From: UBA8752 sp002172485
GTDB lineage: Bacteria > Bacteroidota > Bacteroidia > Flavobacteriales_D > Sanyastnellaceae
Direction: 5' to 3'
Assembly (NCBI GenBank): GCA_042089915.1
Contig: JBELJZ010000002.1
Span: forward strand, 158,990-222,989
DNA: 64,000 nt
Below the pieces are notes generated by a model. It saw only the letters and a program-made list of their open reading frames with translations. It searched no databases and was not told the origin of the DNA. Shown here in pieces: positions 33,215 to 41,930 of the stretch. Position numbers and translations under genes: made by a program. Each line of letters opens with the position of its first letter. Position 1 is the first letter of the stretch.

Positions 33215-33260
33215 CGCCCTTTGGGCGCATCTTGCCGGCGCGGAAGCGGTGTTTCCGCGC
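33215..33260 (+). other. Two hairpins in the pbp1A leader
   Basis: A 5-bp stem CGCCC/GGGCG with loop TTT (33215-33227), and a perfect 8-bp stem GCGCGGAA (33238-33245)/TTCCGCGC (33253-33260) with a 7-base loop. The second ends 11 bases before the pbp1A ATG, close enough to affect ribosome access. No T-run follows, so it is not a classical terminator. Confidence 0.4.
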
Positions 33261-33271
33261 GTTTCACCTCC

Positions 33272-35749
33272 ATGGCCACCAAGACCCCCCGTTCGAGCAA
33301 GGGAAAGAAAGCGGCGGACAAGCCTGCTAAGGACCGCTTCATCGGGCCCTCCCTTCTGCTCTGGCTTGCCCTGCTGTCGCCCATTCTCGGCATCGCCGGG
33401 TTGCTGGCCATCGCCTCGGGATCGGACCTGCCGGACACCGAAACGCTGGCCAACCCCAAGACCAATCTGGCCACCCGCATCTACGCGGTGGATGGCGCCC
33501 AACTCGGCAGCTTCTACCGGGAAAACCGCGCCGATGTGCGCTACGCAGACTTGCCGTCCAACCTGGTGCAGGCCCTCATTTGCACGGAAGACGTCCGTTT
33601 CCGGGAGCACACCGGTGTGGACTTCCGTGGATTGGCCCGTGCGATCGCTTATCTCGGCAAAAAAGGCGGGGGAAGCACCGTGACGCAGCAGTTGGCCAAG
33701 CAGCTGTTCACCGAGCGCTATGACCGCACCGGCTTCCTGGAACGGGCGGTCTTGCAGAAGCCCAAGGAGTGGATCATCGCCACCCGGTTGGAGCGCCAGT
33801 ACACCAAGGACGAAATCATTGCGCTGTACTTGAACCGCTACGACTTCCTCAATCAGGCGGTCGGCATCCGCAGCGCGGCGCAGGTGTATTTCGGCAAGCC
33901 GGTGTCCCGGCTGGAGTTGCATGAGTCGGCCATGTTGGTGGGCATGCTCAAGAACAGCGCCTTGTACAACCCGCTCCGCCGCCCGGGTCTTGTACAGGAG
34001 CGTCGGGGAACGGTGGTCTCTCAGATGATCAAGTACGGCGTGGTTCCGGCCGAATGGCGCGACAGCCTCAACGCCCTCCCGCTGGGCTTGAGCTACCAGA
34101 GGGTCAGCCACGACGAGGGGCCGGCGCCGCATTTCCGCGAGCGGCTGCGGGCGGAGGTCAAAGGGCTCCTAGACGCCAAGGACGATGAAGGCAACCTGTT
34201 GATTGCCAAAGCGGATGGCGCGTCACATGACCTGTACCGGGATGGCCTTGTCATCCACACCACCATTGACAGCCGGCTGCAGCGCTATGCAGAGTCCGCG
34301 GCCAACCGCCACATCCGCGGGGAATTGCAGGAGGATCTCTGGAGGGACTTGAAGCGGACCACCGGGCGGGCGTGGCCTTTCAGCGCCGACATCGAAGAAC
34401 AGGAGCAGAAGAACATTCTCAAGCGCGCAGTGGAGCAGAGCCGGCGATATCGACTTGCGATGGGCAAGGAGTGCCCGGAATGCGAGCGCCCGGGATACTA
34501 CATCGCCGAGCAGGACAGCGCGGGACAACGCGTCCACGTGTGTCGGCCGGTCAAGGGGGGCTGTGGCCACGCGTGGCCGGTGATTTCCCGCCGCCAATTG
34601 GACGACCAATTCGAGCAGCCGGTGGCCACCCGGGTCATGGGGTTGAACGGCTGGGTGGACACCGTGATGTCGCCACTGGACAGCATTCGCCACCAGAAGA
34701 CCTTGCTCCATGCCGGCCTCATGAGCCTCGACCCGAGCAATGGGGAGGTGCGTGCATGGGTGGGGGACCTGGACTACCAGTGGTCCCAGTTCGACAATGT
34801 CATCCAGTCCCGCCGCCAGGTCGGATCCACGTTCAAGCCGTTCGTCTACGCCACCGCCATTCGCCTAGGTCTGGACCCTTGCACGGAACTGCCCAACCAG
34901 AAGACGTGCATTGACATGCCCGAGGGACAGGACCCATGGTGTCCGGAAAACAGCGACCTCGCCTACGGGGAGATGGTGACTTTGGAGTACGCCCTCGCCA
35001 ACTCGATGAACACGGTGACCGCCAAGCTCATCAAGGATTACGGCGTGGACCGTGTGGTGGAATTGGCGCATGCCATGGGCATTCAGAGCGACATTCCTGC
35101 GGTGCCCTCCATCGCACTCGGGGTGGCTGAATTATCGCTTCAGGAAGTGACCAGTGCCAACGCCACGTTTGCCGGTGGCGGGGTGTGGCATGCACCGCGC
35201 ATCATCCGCCGCATCGAAGACAAACGCGGCAACACCATCTACGAACCCCGCCCTGAGATTCAACAGGGCTTGGATGCGGCCACGGCGTACCGCGTGCTGG
35301 AAATGATGAAGGGCGTGGTCGACGGTGCCTACAATGCCGAGCTCGGCACCAAGGGCACGGGCATTCGACTGCGCATGGACCTCGACCACCGCGAGTATGA
35401 CGGCTTGAAGATTCCCATGGCGGGCAAGACGGGCACCACCCAGTCCAATGCAGATGGCTGGTTCATCGGCCTGACGCCCGAGCTGGTGACCGGCGTGTGG
35501 GTGGGGGCGTCGGACCCGGCCGTTCGCTTTTCCACCACCACCAAGGGTCAGGGCGCCAACACGGCCCTGCCGATTTTTGGGTTCTACATGAAAGACGCGC
35601 TGGCCGACCCCGATGTGGGGCTGACGGCAGAAGACTTCCGACCACCGGAGGGCGCCGTTCAGGCCGTTCCGTGCAAGGAGGTGCTGGCAGCGCGGAGCCT
35701 CGACTTCCGCGGTGGAGGAGACGTGGACGACGACGACCTATTCGAATGA
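33272..35749 (+). CDS. Penicillin-binding protein 1A (bifunctional transglycosylase/transpeptidase)
   Basis: 825 residues. Basic cytoplasmic tail, one membrane segment (about 30-50), GT51 glycosyltransferase (LICTEDVRFREHTGVD, GGSTVTQQLAKQLF), then a class A transpeptidase with the SxxK motif GSTFKPF (Ser519, Lys522), SMN, and KTG in MAGKTGTTQSNADGW. It polymerises and cross-links peptidoglycan. Between the two domains is a cysteine-containing segment (Cys401, Cys404, Cys424, Cys431; pattern CPEC...C......CGH) that could bind a metal. The CoA-transferase gene follows after 4 bases, so the gene may head a five-gene transcript. Confidence 0.92.
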   Translation: MATKTPRSSKGKKAADKPAKDRFIGPSLLLWLALLSPILGIAGLLAIASGSDLPDTETLANPKTNLATRIYAVDGAQLGSFYRENRADVRYADLPSNLVQALICTEDVRFREHTGVDFRGLARAIAYLGKKGGGSTVTQQLAKQLFTERYDRTGFLERAVLQKPKEWIIATRLERQYTKDEIIALYLNRYDFLNQAVGIRSAAQVYFGKPVSRLELHESAMLVGMLKNSALYNPLRRPGLVQERRGTVVSQMIKYGVVPAEWRDSLNALPLGLSYQRVSHDEGPAPHFRERLRAEVKGLLDAKDDEGNLLIAKADGASHDLYRDGLVIHTTIDSRLQRYAESAANRHIRGELQEDLWRDLKRTTGRAWPFSADIEEQEQKNILKRAVEQSRRYRLAMGKECPECERPGYYIAEQDSAGQRVHVCRPVKGGCGHAWPVISRRQLDDQFEQPVATRVMGLNGWVDTVMSPLDSIRHQKTLLHAGLMSLDPSNGEVRAWVGDLDYQWSQFDNVIQSRRQVGSTFKPFVYATAIRLGLDPCTELPNQKTCIDMPEGQDPWCPENSDLAYGEMVTLEYALANSMNTVTAKLIKDYGVDRVVELAHAMGIQSDIPAVPSIALGVAELSLQEVTSANATFAGGGVWHAPRIIRRIEDKRGNTIYEPRPEIQQGLDAATAYRVLEMMKGVVDGAYNAELGTKGTGIRLRMDLDHREYDGLKIPMAGKTGTTQSNADGWFIGLTPELVTGVWVGASDPAVRFSTTTKGQGANTALPIFGFYMKDALADPDVGLTAEDFRPPEGAVQAVPCKEVLAARSLDFRGGGDVDDDDLFE

Positions 35750-35753
35750 TGAC

Positions 35754-36452
35754 ATGGCACTGAACAAGACGGTCCAGAACGCGCAGGAGGCTTGCGCCGG
35801 AATTGAAAGTGGAATGACCCTGATGCTGGGCGGATTCGGCCTGTGTGGCATTCCCGAATGCAGCATCACGGAATTGGTCCGCCTCGGGGTCACCGATTTG
35901 ACCTGCATCTCCAACAATGCTGGCGTCGACGACTTTGGGCTCGGCTTGCTCCTTCAAGGCAAGCAGATTCGCAAGATGATCTCCAGCTATGTGGGCGAAA
36001 ACGACGAATTCGAGCGCCAGATGTTGTCCGGCGAACTCGAGGTCGACTTGATTCCGCAAGGCTCTCTCGCCGAGCGGTGCCGCGCTGGTGGAGCGGGCAT
36101 TCCGGCCTTTTTCACGCCGGCGGGATTCGGAACTGAAGTCGCCGAAGGCAAGGAGGTTCGGGAATTCAATGGCAAGCCGCACATCCTGGAGACGGCGCTG
36201 ACCGCGGATTTTGCCATCGTGAAAGCATGGAAGGGCGACACGGCGGGCAACCTCATTTTCAAGGCCACGGCCAAGAACTTCAACCCGCCGATGGCCATGG
36301 CGGGCCGCATCACGATTGCGGAAGTGGAGGAACTCGTTCCGGTGGGTGAATTGGACCCCAACCAGATCCACACGCCCGGCATTTTCGTTCAGCGCATTTT
36401 TCAGGGCGAAGGCTACGAGAAGCGCATTGAGCAGCGGACCGTCCAAGGATGA
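35754..36452 (+). CDS. scoA: 3-oxoacid CoA-transferase subunit A
   Basis: 232 residues. Alpha subunit of a succinyl-CoA:3-ketoacid (acetoacetate) CoA-transferase: the signature GMTLMLGGFGLCGIPE near the N terminus, CISNNAGVDDFGLGLLL, SSYVGENDEFERQ, GSLAERCRAGGAGIPAFFTPAGFGT. It needs subunit B for activity; that gene (39292-39945) lies 2.8 kb downstream, separated by two sulfotransfer-type genes. The stop overlaps the next start by 4 bases (ATGA). ATG 35754 is four bases after the pbp1A stop. Confidence 0.92.
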   Translation: MALNKTVQNAQEACAGIESGMTLMLGGFGLCGIPECSITELVRLGVTDLTCISNNAGVDDFGLGLLLQGKQIRKMISSYVGENDEFERQMLSGELEVDLIPQGSLAERCRAGGAGIPAFFTPAGFGTEVAEGKEVREFNGKPHILETALTADFAIVKAWKGDTAGNLIFKATAKNFNPPMAMAGRITIAEVEELVPVGELDPNQIHTPGIFVQRIFQGEGYEKRIEQRTVQG

Positions 36453-37903
36453 CGCTCGGCTGTGTGGCATACATCGGCCCCGGCGGCGGGGTCACGGTGG
36501 GCGCCTTGCTCGTCATCTTGATTGGTGGGCTGGTCCTTTTCGCCCTCGGCTTCATCGTCTGGCTTCGCATCAAGCGGTTCCTCCGCGGGCAAGGCAAGGC
36601 CAAATGGGGCCTGAAGCTGGTCACCCAATTGGTGGCCTTGACCGCGTTGCTCAGTGTCTTTGGGTGGATGGCCCAGCACCGCGCCAAAAAGGACCGGGAT
36701 TTCGGCACGCTCAACAGCGTCGTGGAGGCATTGTCTGGCTTTCCCGACATGTTCAAGCAGTCGGTGGAAGAGGTGCAGACCCTCCCGCAGACGTTCGTGC
36801 CGACCCCGGCAGACTTCGCTCCGGTCAATCGGCTCGAACAGGACGTATTGACCTTGACGGCGTACTCCAATGCGCAGGATGGACGGACCATCGCGGTCCG
36901 GAACCTGCGGGATGGACAGGAGTTGCACCGCTGGACCCTGCCCGATACGCTTGGACCGCTCAAGCCGCATTGGCGGGTGCACCATCCGATTCTGTTGGAG
37001 GACACTTCCGTGGTGAGCTTCATTACGAACCGCTCGCCGCTGTTTCGTCTGGATGCGGCGAGCAACTTGGTGTGGCGTCAGGACAGCCTCAGCTTTCACC
37101 ACGCCATCAACCGTGCGGCGGACGGGAGCCTGTGGGTCTGTGCCATGCGGTGGGAGCGGGGTGGCCGCCACATTGCCTATCGTGGCCGTTATCGGATGGG
37201 CGATCGGACCGTGCATTTCCTCGACAACAGTGTTGCGCGCATTGACGCCGGAACCGGGCACATTCTCGAAGTGCACTCCATGGCGGAAATGCTGATGGAC
37301 AATGATCTGGACCACCTCATTCTCCGCTCGGGCGATGCCCAGGACCCCCTGCATCTCAACGATGTGGAGCCGGTGCTGTCCAGTTCGGACCACATGAAGC
37401 AGGGCGACCTGTTCCTCAGCTTCCGCAACCTGCAGTGCGTGATTCAATTCCGGCCTTCCACGGCTGAGGTCATGCGCGTCATCGACGGCCCCCTCGCGGC
37501 CCAGCACGACGTGGACATTGTCAATGACAGCACGCTCGTCATCTTCAACAACAACGTGCAGGAGAACAACGGGGTCTACACCAACAAGGCCCACAAGTAC
37601 CCGGTGTCCAAGGACCAGGTGGAAGTGGCCCACTACCATTCGCAGATCACCCGGGTGGACCTCGGGACGGGCGCGTTCACGCCGCTTCTTCCGGCACTGA
37701 TGGCGGAGAATGGGGTCATGACGGCGAGCGAGGGACTGCAGGAGGCCCTGCCCGGCGGCCGGTGGTTCATCGAAGAGCAGAATTCCGGCGAACTCTGGGT
37801 GGTCGGGCCGGAGGGCGTGTTGTACCACGACGTCCACGCGTCCCACCACGACGGCCACCACCACCTTCCGAACTGGACGCGGGTCCTGCCTGCCTTCCCT
37901 TGA
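36449..37903 (+). CDS. Arylsulfotransferase-like (ASST-type) membrane-anchored beta-propeller protein
   Basis: 484 residues. Starts with VAYIGPGGGVTVG and a membrane segment (about 15-40), then a second hydrophobic segment (about 55-75) and a soluble domain. That domain carries ASST/Arylsulfotran_2-type motifs: HHAINRAADGSLWV, DPLHLNDVEPVL, GDLFLSFRNLQCVIQF, and AAQHDVDIVNDSTLVIFNNN. ASST enzymes move sulfate between phenolic compounds without PAPS; catalysis here is inferred from family only. It is coupled to scoA (ATGA overlap) and lies five bases before the sulfotransferase gene. The His-rich C terminus (HASHHDGHHH) is notable. Confidence 0.65.
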   Translation: MTLGCVAYIGPGGGVTVGALLVILIGGLVLFALGFIVWLRIKRFLRGQGKAKWGLKLVTQLVALTALLSVFGWMAQHRAKKDRDFGTLNSVVEALSGFPDMFKQSVEEVQTLPQTFVPTPADFAPVNRLEQDVLTLTAYSNAQDGRTIAVRNLRDGQELHRWTLPDTLGPLKPHWRVHHPILLEDTSVVSFITNRSPLFRLDAASNLVWRQDSLSFHHAINRAADGSLWVCAMRWERGGRHIAYRGRYRMGDRTVHFLDNSVARIDAGTGHILEVHSMAEMLMDNDLDHLILRSGDAQDPLHLNDVEPVLSSSDHMKQGDLFLSFRNLQCVIQFRPSTAEVMRVIDGPLAAQHDVDIVNDSTLVIFNNNVQENNGVYTNKAHKYPVSKDQVEVAHYHSQITRVDLGTGAFTPLLPALMAENGVMTASEGLQEALPGGRWFIEEQNSGELWVVGPEGVLYHDVHASHHDGHHHLPNWTRVLPAFP

Positions 37904-37908
37904 GCGCG

Positions 37909-39288
37909 ATGGTCTGGCTTCTCATCTTGATTTCGAGTTATGGTGCTTTTCTGTTGCTTCGCAGCAGGCTGGCGGTGTTGACGCGGCTGGCATTGGACAG
38001 TGTGCATTTGCTGGACGGCTTGCTCGAGCCCGGGGAGGACGACGATAAGCTGGAAGAGTTGGAGGACCGCACCGCCAAGGTGTTGGTTTCCCTGCTCTTG
38101 TTGCTGGCCTTGGCCTTGGCCGTTGTGGTCGTGACCGTCTCCCTCCCGTGGGCATGGGGAGTGGTGATGGAAGCGCCCGGGCCCCTCGATGCCTTTGGAA
38201 GTTGGCCCGGCATCCTCGCCCTTTCGGTTGGGGGCACGTTGAGTTTCGTGTTCCCGAAATGGAAGGCCCACGAAGGCGCATACTCGCCCCTCGACCAGCT
38301 GCTTCACCGCATCGCGTTGGACCATCCGACATTGCACCGCTGGCTCCACGACCGGGAGGTCAAGCGCTGGCGCAAACGCGGCGGGGAGCGTGAGCCGCGC
38401 TTCCTGGTGGTCACCGGCTTTGCCCGGGCGGGCACGACCAGCCTGCTCCAGCGACTCGAGGAAACGGGGGCGTTCAGCAGCCTGAACTACGCCAACATGC
38501 CCTTCGTGATGGCGCCGGCCACGTGGAGGCGGTTCTACAAGCCAAAGGCGGGGAAACTCCAGGAGCGCAGCCACGGCGATGGCATCCTGGTGGGCGCGGA
38601 CTCTGCCGAGGCATTGGAGGAACCCTTCTTCCTCGCCCACACGGAGGGTGCGTTCGTGGCGGAGGACCACCTCGCGCCCCATGCGGTGGACGCTGAATTG
38701 CACGGCCGCTACCTCGACTACCAAGGCCTCGTGCGCAGTCCCGGGACCACTTATCTGGCCAAGAACAACAACGCGTTGCTGCGCTATCCGTCGCTGCGGG
38801 AGCACAACCGAGATTTCACCGCGGTCCTGATGTTTCGCGAACCGCTGGCCCATGCGGCCTCCCTCCTCGCCATGCACCGCCGGTACACGGCCATGCAGGA
38901 TGGCGACCCGTTTGTCCGGACCTACATGGATTGGCTCGCCCACCATGAATTCGGCGGCGGCCACAAACCGTTCCGCTTCGGCAGCGAATCCGCAACCGGT
39001 GATCCGCAGACCCTCGACTACTGGTTGGACCGGTGGCTCGACTACTACCGGCACGCCTTGACGGTGGACGGCCATCGGCTGCTTTTGGTCTCCCATGCGA
39101 CCTGGAGCGCGTCGCCGACGGCCGTGCTCCGAGCGGTCCTGACGGAAGCAGGGATCGAGGCAGAGGCGCCACGGATTGAACCCCACACCCGCCAGCGCGA
39201 CGTGAACGACACAGCGGACCCGAAGCGCCTCGAAGCGGCGCGGGCCCTATACAATCAGCTCGTGGAGCGGGCTTTACATTTGGATTGA
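37909..39288 (+). CDS. Membrane-anchored PAPS-type sulfotransferase
   Basis: 459 residues. Hydrophobic segments at about 1-17, 60-85 and 95-115 anchor it. The soluble domain begins with a sulfotransferase 5'-phosphosulfate-binding motif TGFARAGTTSLL (residues 169-180), followed by LMFREPLAHAASLL, which resembles the 3'-phosphate-binding RxPxxxxxS segment. Probably sulfates a lipid or envelope carbohydrate using PAPS; the acceptor is unknown. ATG 37909 lies five bases after the ASST-like gene and the scoB ATG three bases after its stop, so all are co-transcribed. No PAPS synthesis genes are in the window. Confidence 0.72.
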   Translation: MVWLLILISSYGAFLLLRSRLAVLTRLALDSVHLLDGLLEPGEDDDKLEELEDRTAKVLVSLLLLLALALAVVVVTVSLPWAWGVVMEAPGPLDAFGSWPGILALSVGGTLSFVFPKWKAHEGAYSPLDQLLHRIALDHPTLHRWLHDREVKRWRKRGGEREPRFLVVTGFARAGTTSLLQRLEETGAFSSLNYANMPFVMAPATWRRFYKPKAGKLQERSHGDGILVGADSAEALEEPFFLAHTEGAFVAEDHLAPHAVDAELHGRYLDYQGLVRSPGTTYLAKNNNALLRYPSLREHNRDFTAVLMFREPLAHAASLLAMHRRYTAMQDGDPFVRTYMDWLAHHEFGGGHKPFRFGSESATGDPQTLDYWLDRWLDYYRHALTVDGHRLLLVSHATWSASPTAVLRAVLTEAGIEAEAPRIEPHTRQRDVNDTADPKRLEAARALYNQLVERALHLD

Positions 39289-39291
39289 CCC

Positions 39292-39945
39292 ATGTTGGAC
39301 AAGAATGGCATCGCGCGCCGCATCGCGCAGGAACTCCGGGACGGTTGGTATGTCAACCTCGGCATCGGCATCCCGACGCTGGTGGCGAACCACATTCCCG
39401 AGGGCATCTCCGTGGAATTCCAAAGTGAAAACGGCATCCTCGGCATGGGGCCCTTCCCAACGGAGGCCGAGGTGGATGCGGACCTGATCAATGCGGGCAA
39501 GCAGACCATCACGGCGTTGCCGGGTGCGGTCTACTTCGACAGCGCGACATCGTTTGCCATGATTCGCGGCCAGCACGTCCAGCTCACGGTGCTTGGTGCC
39601 ATGGAGGTGAGCCAAGACGGCGACATCGCCAACTGGAAGATTCCGGGCCGCATGGTGAAGGGCATGGGCGGCGCCATGGACCTCGTGGCCTCGGCGGAGA
39701 ACATCGTGGTCGCCATGATGCACACCAACAAGCGCGGGGAGTCCAAATTGCTGCCCTCGTGTTCCCTGCCGTTGACCGGCGTGGCGTGCGTGAAGCGGGT
39801 GGTGACCAACCTCGCCGTACTCGACATCCGTGACGGCGCATTCCACTTGGTGGAGCGGGCGCCGGGTGTGACGGTGGAAGACATCCAGACCGCGACAGCC
39901 GGCACGCTCATCGTGCCTGCGGAAGTGCCGGAGATGCAGCTCTGA
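39292..39945 (+). CDS. scoB: 3-oxoacid CoA-transferase subunit B
   Basis: 217 residues. Beta subunit of the CoA-transferase: GWYVNLGIGIPTLVANHIPEG, then the catalytic-glutamate motif SENGILGMGP (Glu46), PGAVYFDSATSFAMIRGQHVQLTVLGAMEVS, and KGMGGAMDLV. Complete and normal in length. It should pair with ScoA (35754-36452) despite the intervening genes. Convergent with folB, whose stop is directly adjacent. Confidence 0.92.
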   Translation: MLDKNGIARRIAQELRDGWYVNLGIGIPTLVANHIPEGISVEFQSENGILGMGPFPTEAEVDADLINAGKQTITALPGAVYFDSATSFAMIRGQHVQLTVLGAMEVSQDGDIANWKIPGRMVKGMGGAMDLVASAENIVVAMMHTNKRGESKLLPSCSLPLTGVACVKRVVTNLAVLDIRDGAFHLVERAPGVTVEDIQTATAGTLIVPAEVPEMQL

Positions 39946-40311
39946 TCAGCCCTGAAGGACGACGGCGATGCGGTCGCAGTCCCCGCCGATGGGCGGGGCG
40001 AACTTGGTGATCTCCACCTCGATGCGGTCGATGGCAATGGTGAGGGGAAGCTCGGCGCGCAGGGCCTGGAGGATGCGGCCGCCGACGTGCTCGACCAGTT
40101 TGGAGCGGATGGCCATTTCCCGAGCACAGATGCGGTGGACGTCCACATAATCCACGGTCTTGGCGAGGTCGTCGGATTCGGCGCTCGGGGTCAAGTCGAC
40201 CCAGATGCGCACGTCCACGAGGTATTCCTGGCCGATGATGGCCTCTTCCGGCAGGCAGCCGTGGTTGGCGTAGAACCGTTGTCCGAGGACGTCGATGCGG
40301 TGTCCGATCAT
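39946..40311 (-). CDS. folB: Dihydroneopterin aldolase
   Basis: 121 residues, normal for FolB, the folate-pathway aldolase/epimerase acting on 7,8-dihydroneopterin. Motifs: GCLPEEAIIGQEYLVDV (substrate-binding Glu), TVDYVDVHRICARE, KLVEHVGGRILQAL, and VEITKFAPPIGGDCDRIAV with the catalytic Lys. The ATG overlaps the gltX stop by 4 bases, so the pair is co-transcribed. Confidence 0.9.
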   Translation of the reverse strand: MIGHRIDVLGQRFYANHGCLPEEAIIGQEYLVDVRIWVDLTPSAESDDLAKTVDYVDVHRICAREMAIRSKLVEHVGGRILQALRAELPLTIAIDRIEVEITKFAPPIGGDCDRIAVVLQG

Positions 40312-41855
40312 GCTTGGGCGCGTTGCTGGGCGATGAGGGTCATGCCTTGGGTGAGGCGGTCGAGTGTGGCGTCCAGCCCAAGGAAGGCGGCAAAGGCAAA
40401 CATGGACGGGCCGCCGCCTTCGCCGGTGAGGGCGATGCGGAAGGGCAACAGGACCTGGCCGAAGCCGAGTTCCTTGCGCTCGAGGAAGGCCTTGAAGGCG
40501 GCTTCGATGGGGTCGGCCTCGAAGGGGGTCACGGCGCGGAGTTCGTCGGCGAGTTCGTTGAGGATGCCGTCGGTGTCGTCCTTCCAGCGCTTCTTCAGCA
40601 TCTTGGCGGGGAAGGTCGTGGGGGCGGTGTGCAGCCAGGAGGCGGCTTTGAGGTCGTCGAGGAAGACGATGCGCTCGAGCATCATGTCGAGCACAGTCGC
40701 CGTTTGGTCGGCGGTGAAGTCGACGCCCTCGCCGGCAAACAGGGCTTGGGCGGCGGGCACGAGGTCGGCCACCGGGATGGAGCGGAGGTGCTGCTCATTG
40801 AACCACTTTGCCTTGTCCGGATTGAACCGGGCCCCGCTCTTGATCACGCGGTCGAGGTCAAAGGCGCCCGCGGCCTCTTCCAGCGAAAACATCTCCTGCT
40901 CGGTGCCGGGGTTCCAGCCGAGGAGGAGAAGCATGTTCATGAAGGCTTCCGGCAGGTAGCCGGACTCGCGGTAGCCGCTGCTTTCGTTGCCCGTTGCGGG
41001 GTCGGTCCAGCGGAGCGGGAACACGGGGAAGCCGCCTTTGTCGCCGTCGCGCTTGGACAGCTTGCCGTTGCCGGTCGGCTTGAGGATGAGGGGCAGGTGG
41101 GCAAACGTCGGGGGCGTCCAGCCGAAAGCGCGGTAGAGCAGCTGGTGCAGGGGTGCGCTCGGCAGCCACTCTTCACCGCGGATGACGTGGCTGATTTCCA
41201 TGAAATGGTCGTCCACCACGTTGGCGAGGTGGTAGGTCGGCAGGCCGTCGGCCTTCATGAGGACCTTGTCGTCGAGGACGGCGGTGTCGATGGTAACGGC
41301 GCCGCGGATGGCGTCCGTGAAGGTCACGGGTTCGTTCGCCGGCATCTTGAAGCGCACCACATAGGGCGTTCCGGCGGCTTCCAACTCGGCGACCTCGCCG
41401 GCCGGCAGCGAGAGGCTGTTGCGCATGGAGGCGCGGGTGGTGGCGTCGCACTGGAACGGGGTTCCGCTGCCTTCTGCCGCTTCTCGGCGGGCTTGAATTT
41501 CCTCGGGGGTGTCCCAGGCCTTGTAGGCGTGGCCCGCATCGAGCAGGGCCTGCACTTGCGGGCCGTAGAGGTCACCGCGCTCGCTCTGGCGGTAGGGCCC
41601 GAAGTCGCCGGGGTTGCCGGGGCCTTCGTCCGGCGTGATGCCGCACCAGTCCAAGGCTTCGCGGATGTAGTCCTCGGCGCCTTCGACGAATCGCGTCTGG
41701 TCGGTGTCCTCGATGCGGAGGATGAATGTGCCGCCGTGTCGGCGGGCGAACAGCCAGTTGTAGTAAGCCGTGCGGACGCCGCCCATGTGGAGCGGGCCGG
41801 TGGGGCTGGGGGCGAATCGAACGCGGACGGGACGGTCGGAGGCGGGGTTGGACAT
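40308..41855 (-). CDS. gltX: Glutamyl-tRNA synthetase
   Basis: 515-residue class I synthetase. HIGH-type motif FAPSPTGPLHMGGVRTAYYNWLFAR at the N terminus, LRIEDTDQTRFVEGAE, the GEEWLPSAPLHQLLYRAFGW region, and the KMSKS-type motif as GKLSKRDGD. Length fits the bacterial discriminating or non-discriminating forms; which one cannot be told. ATG 41855 is preferred to GTG 41867. TATCTTCG lies about 50 bases upstream. folB follows with a 4-base overlap. Confidence 0.94.
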   Translation of the reverse strand: MSNPASDRPVRVRFAPSPTGPLHMGGVRTAYYNWLFARRHGGTFILRIEDTDQTRFVEGAEDYIREALDWCGITPDEGPGNPGDFGPYRQSERGDLYGPQVQALLDAGHAYKAWDTPEEIQARREAAEGSGTPFQCDATTRASMRNSLSLPAGEVAELEAAGTPYVVRFKMPANEPVTFTDAIRGAVTIDTAVLDDKVLMKADGLPTYHLANVVDDHFMEISHVIRGEEWLPSAPLHQLLYRAFGWTPPTFAHLPLILKPTGNGKLSKRDGDKGGFPVFPLRWTDPATGNESSGYRESGYLPEAFMNMLLLLGWNPGTEQEMFSLEEAAGAFDLDRVIKSGARFNPDKAKWFNEQHLRSIPVADLVPAAQALFAGEGVDFTADQTATVLDMMLERIVFLDDLKAASWLHTAPTTFPAKMLKKRWKDDTDGILNELADELRAVTPFEADPIEAAFKAFLERKELGFGQVLLPFRIALTGEGGGPSMFAFAAFLGLDATLDRLTQGMTLIAQQRAQA

Positions 41856-41908
41856 GGAGGAAGCCACTGAAAATGAAGCGCCGCCGGACCCGGATGGGCA
41901 CGGCGGCG

Positions 41909-41916
41909 CGAAGATA
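41909..41916 (-). promoter_or_regulatory. Candidate -7 element (TATCTTCG) for gltX-folB
   Basis: One mismatch to TAnnTTTG on the minus strand, about 53 bases upstream of the gltX ATG. Confidence 0.3.
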
Positions 41917-41930
41917 GTGGGCGCTGGGCC

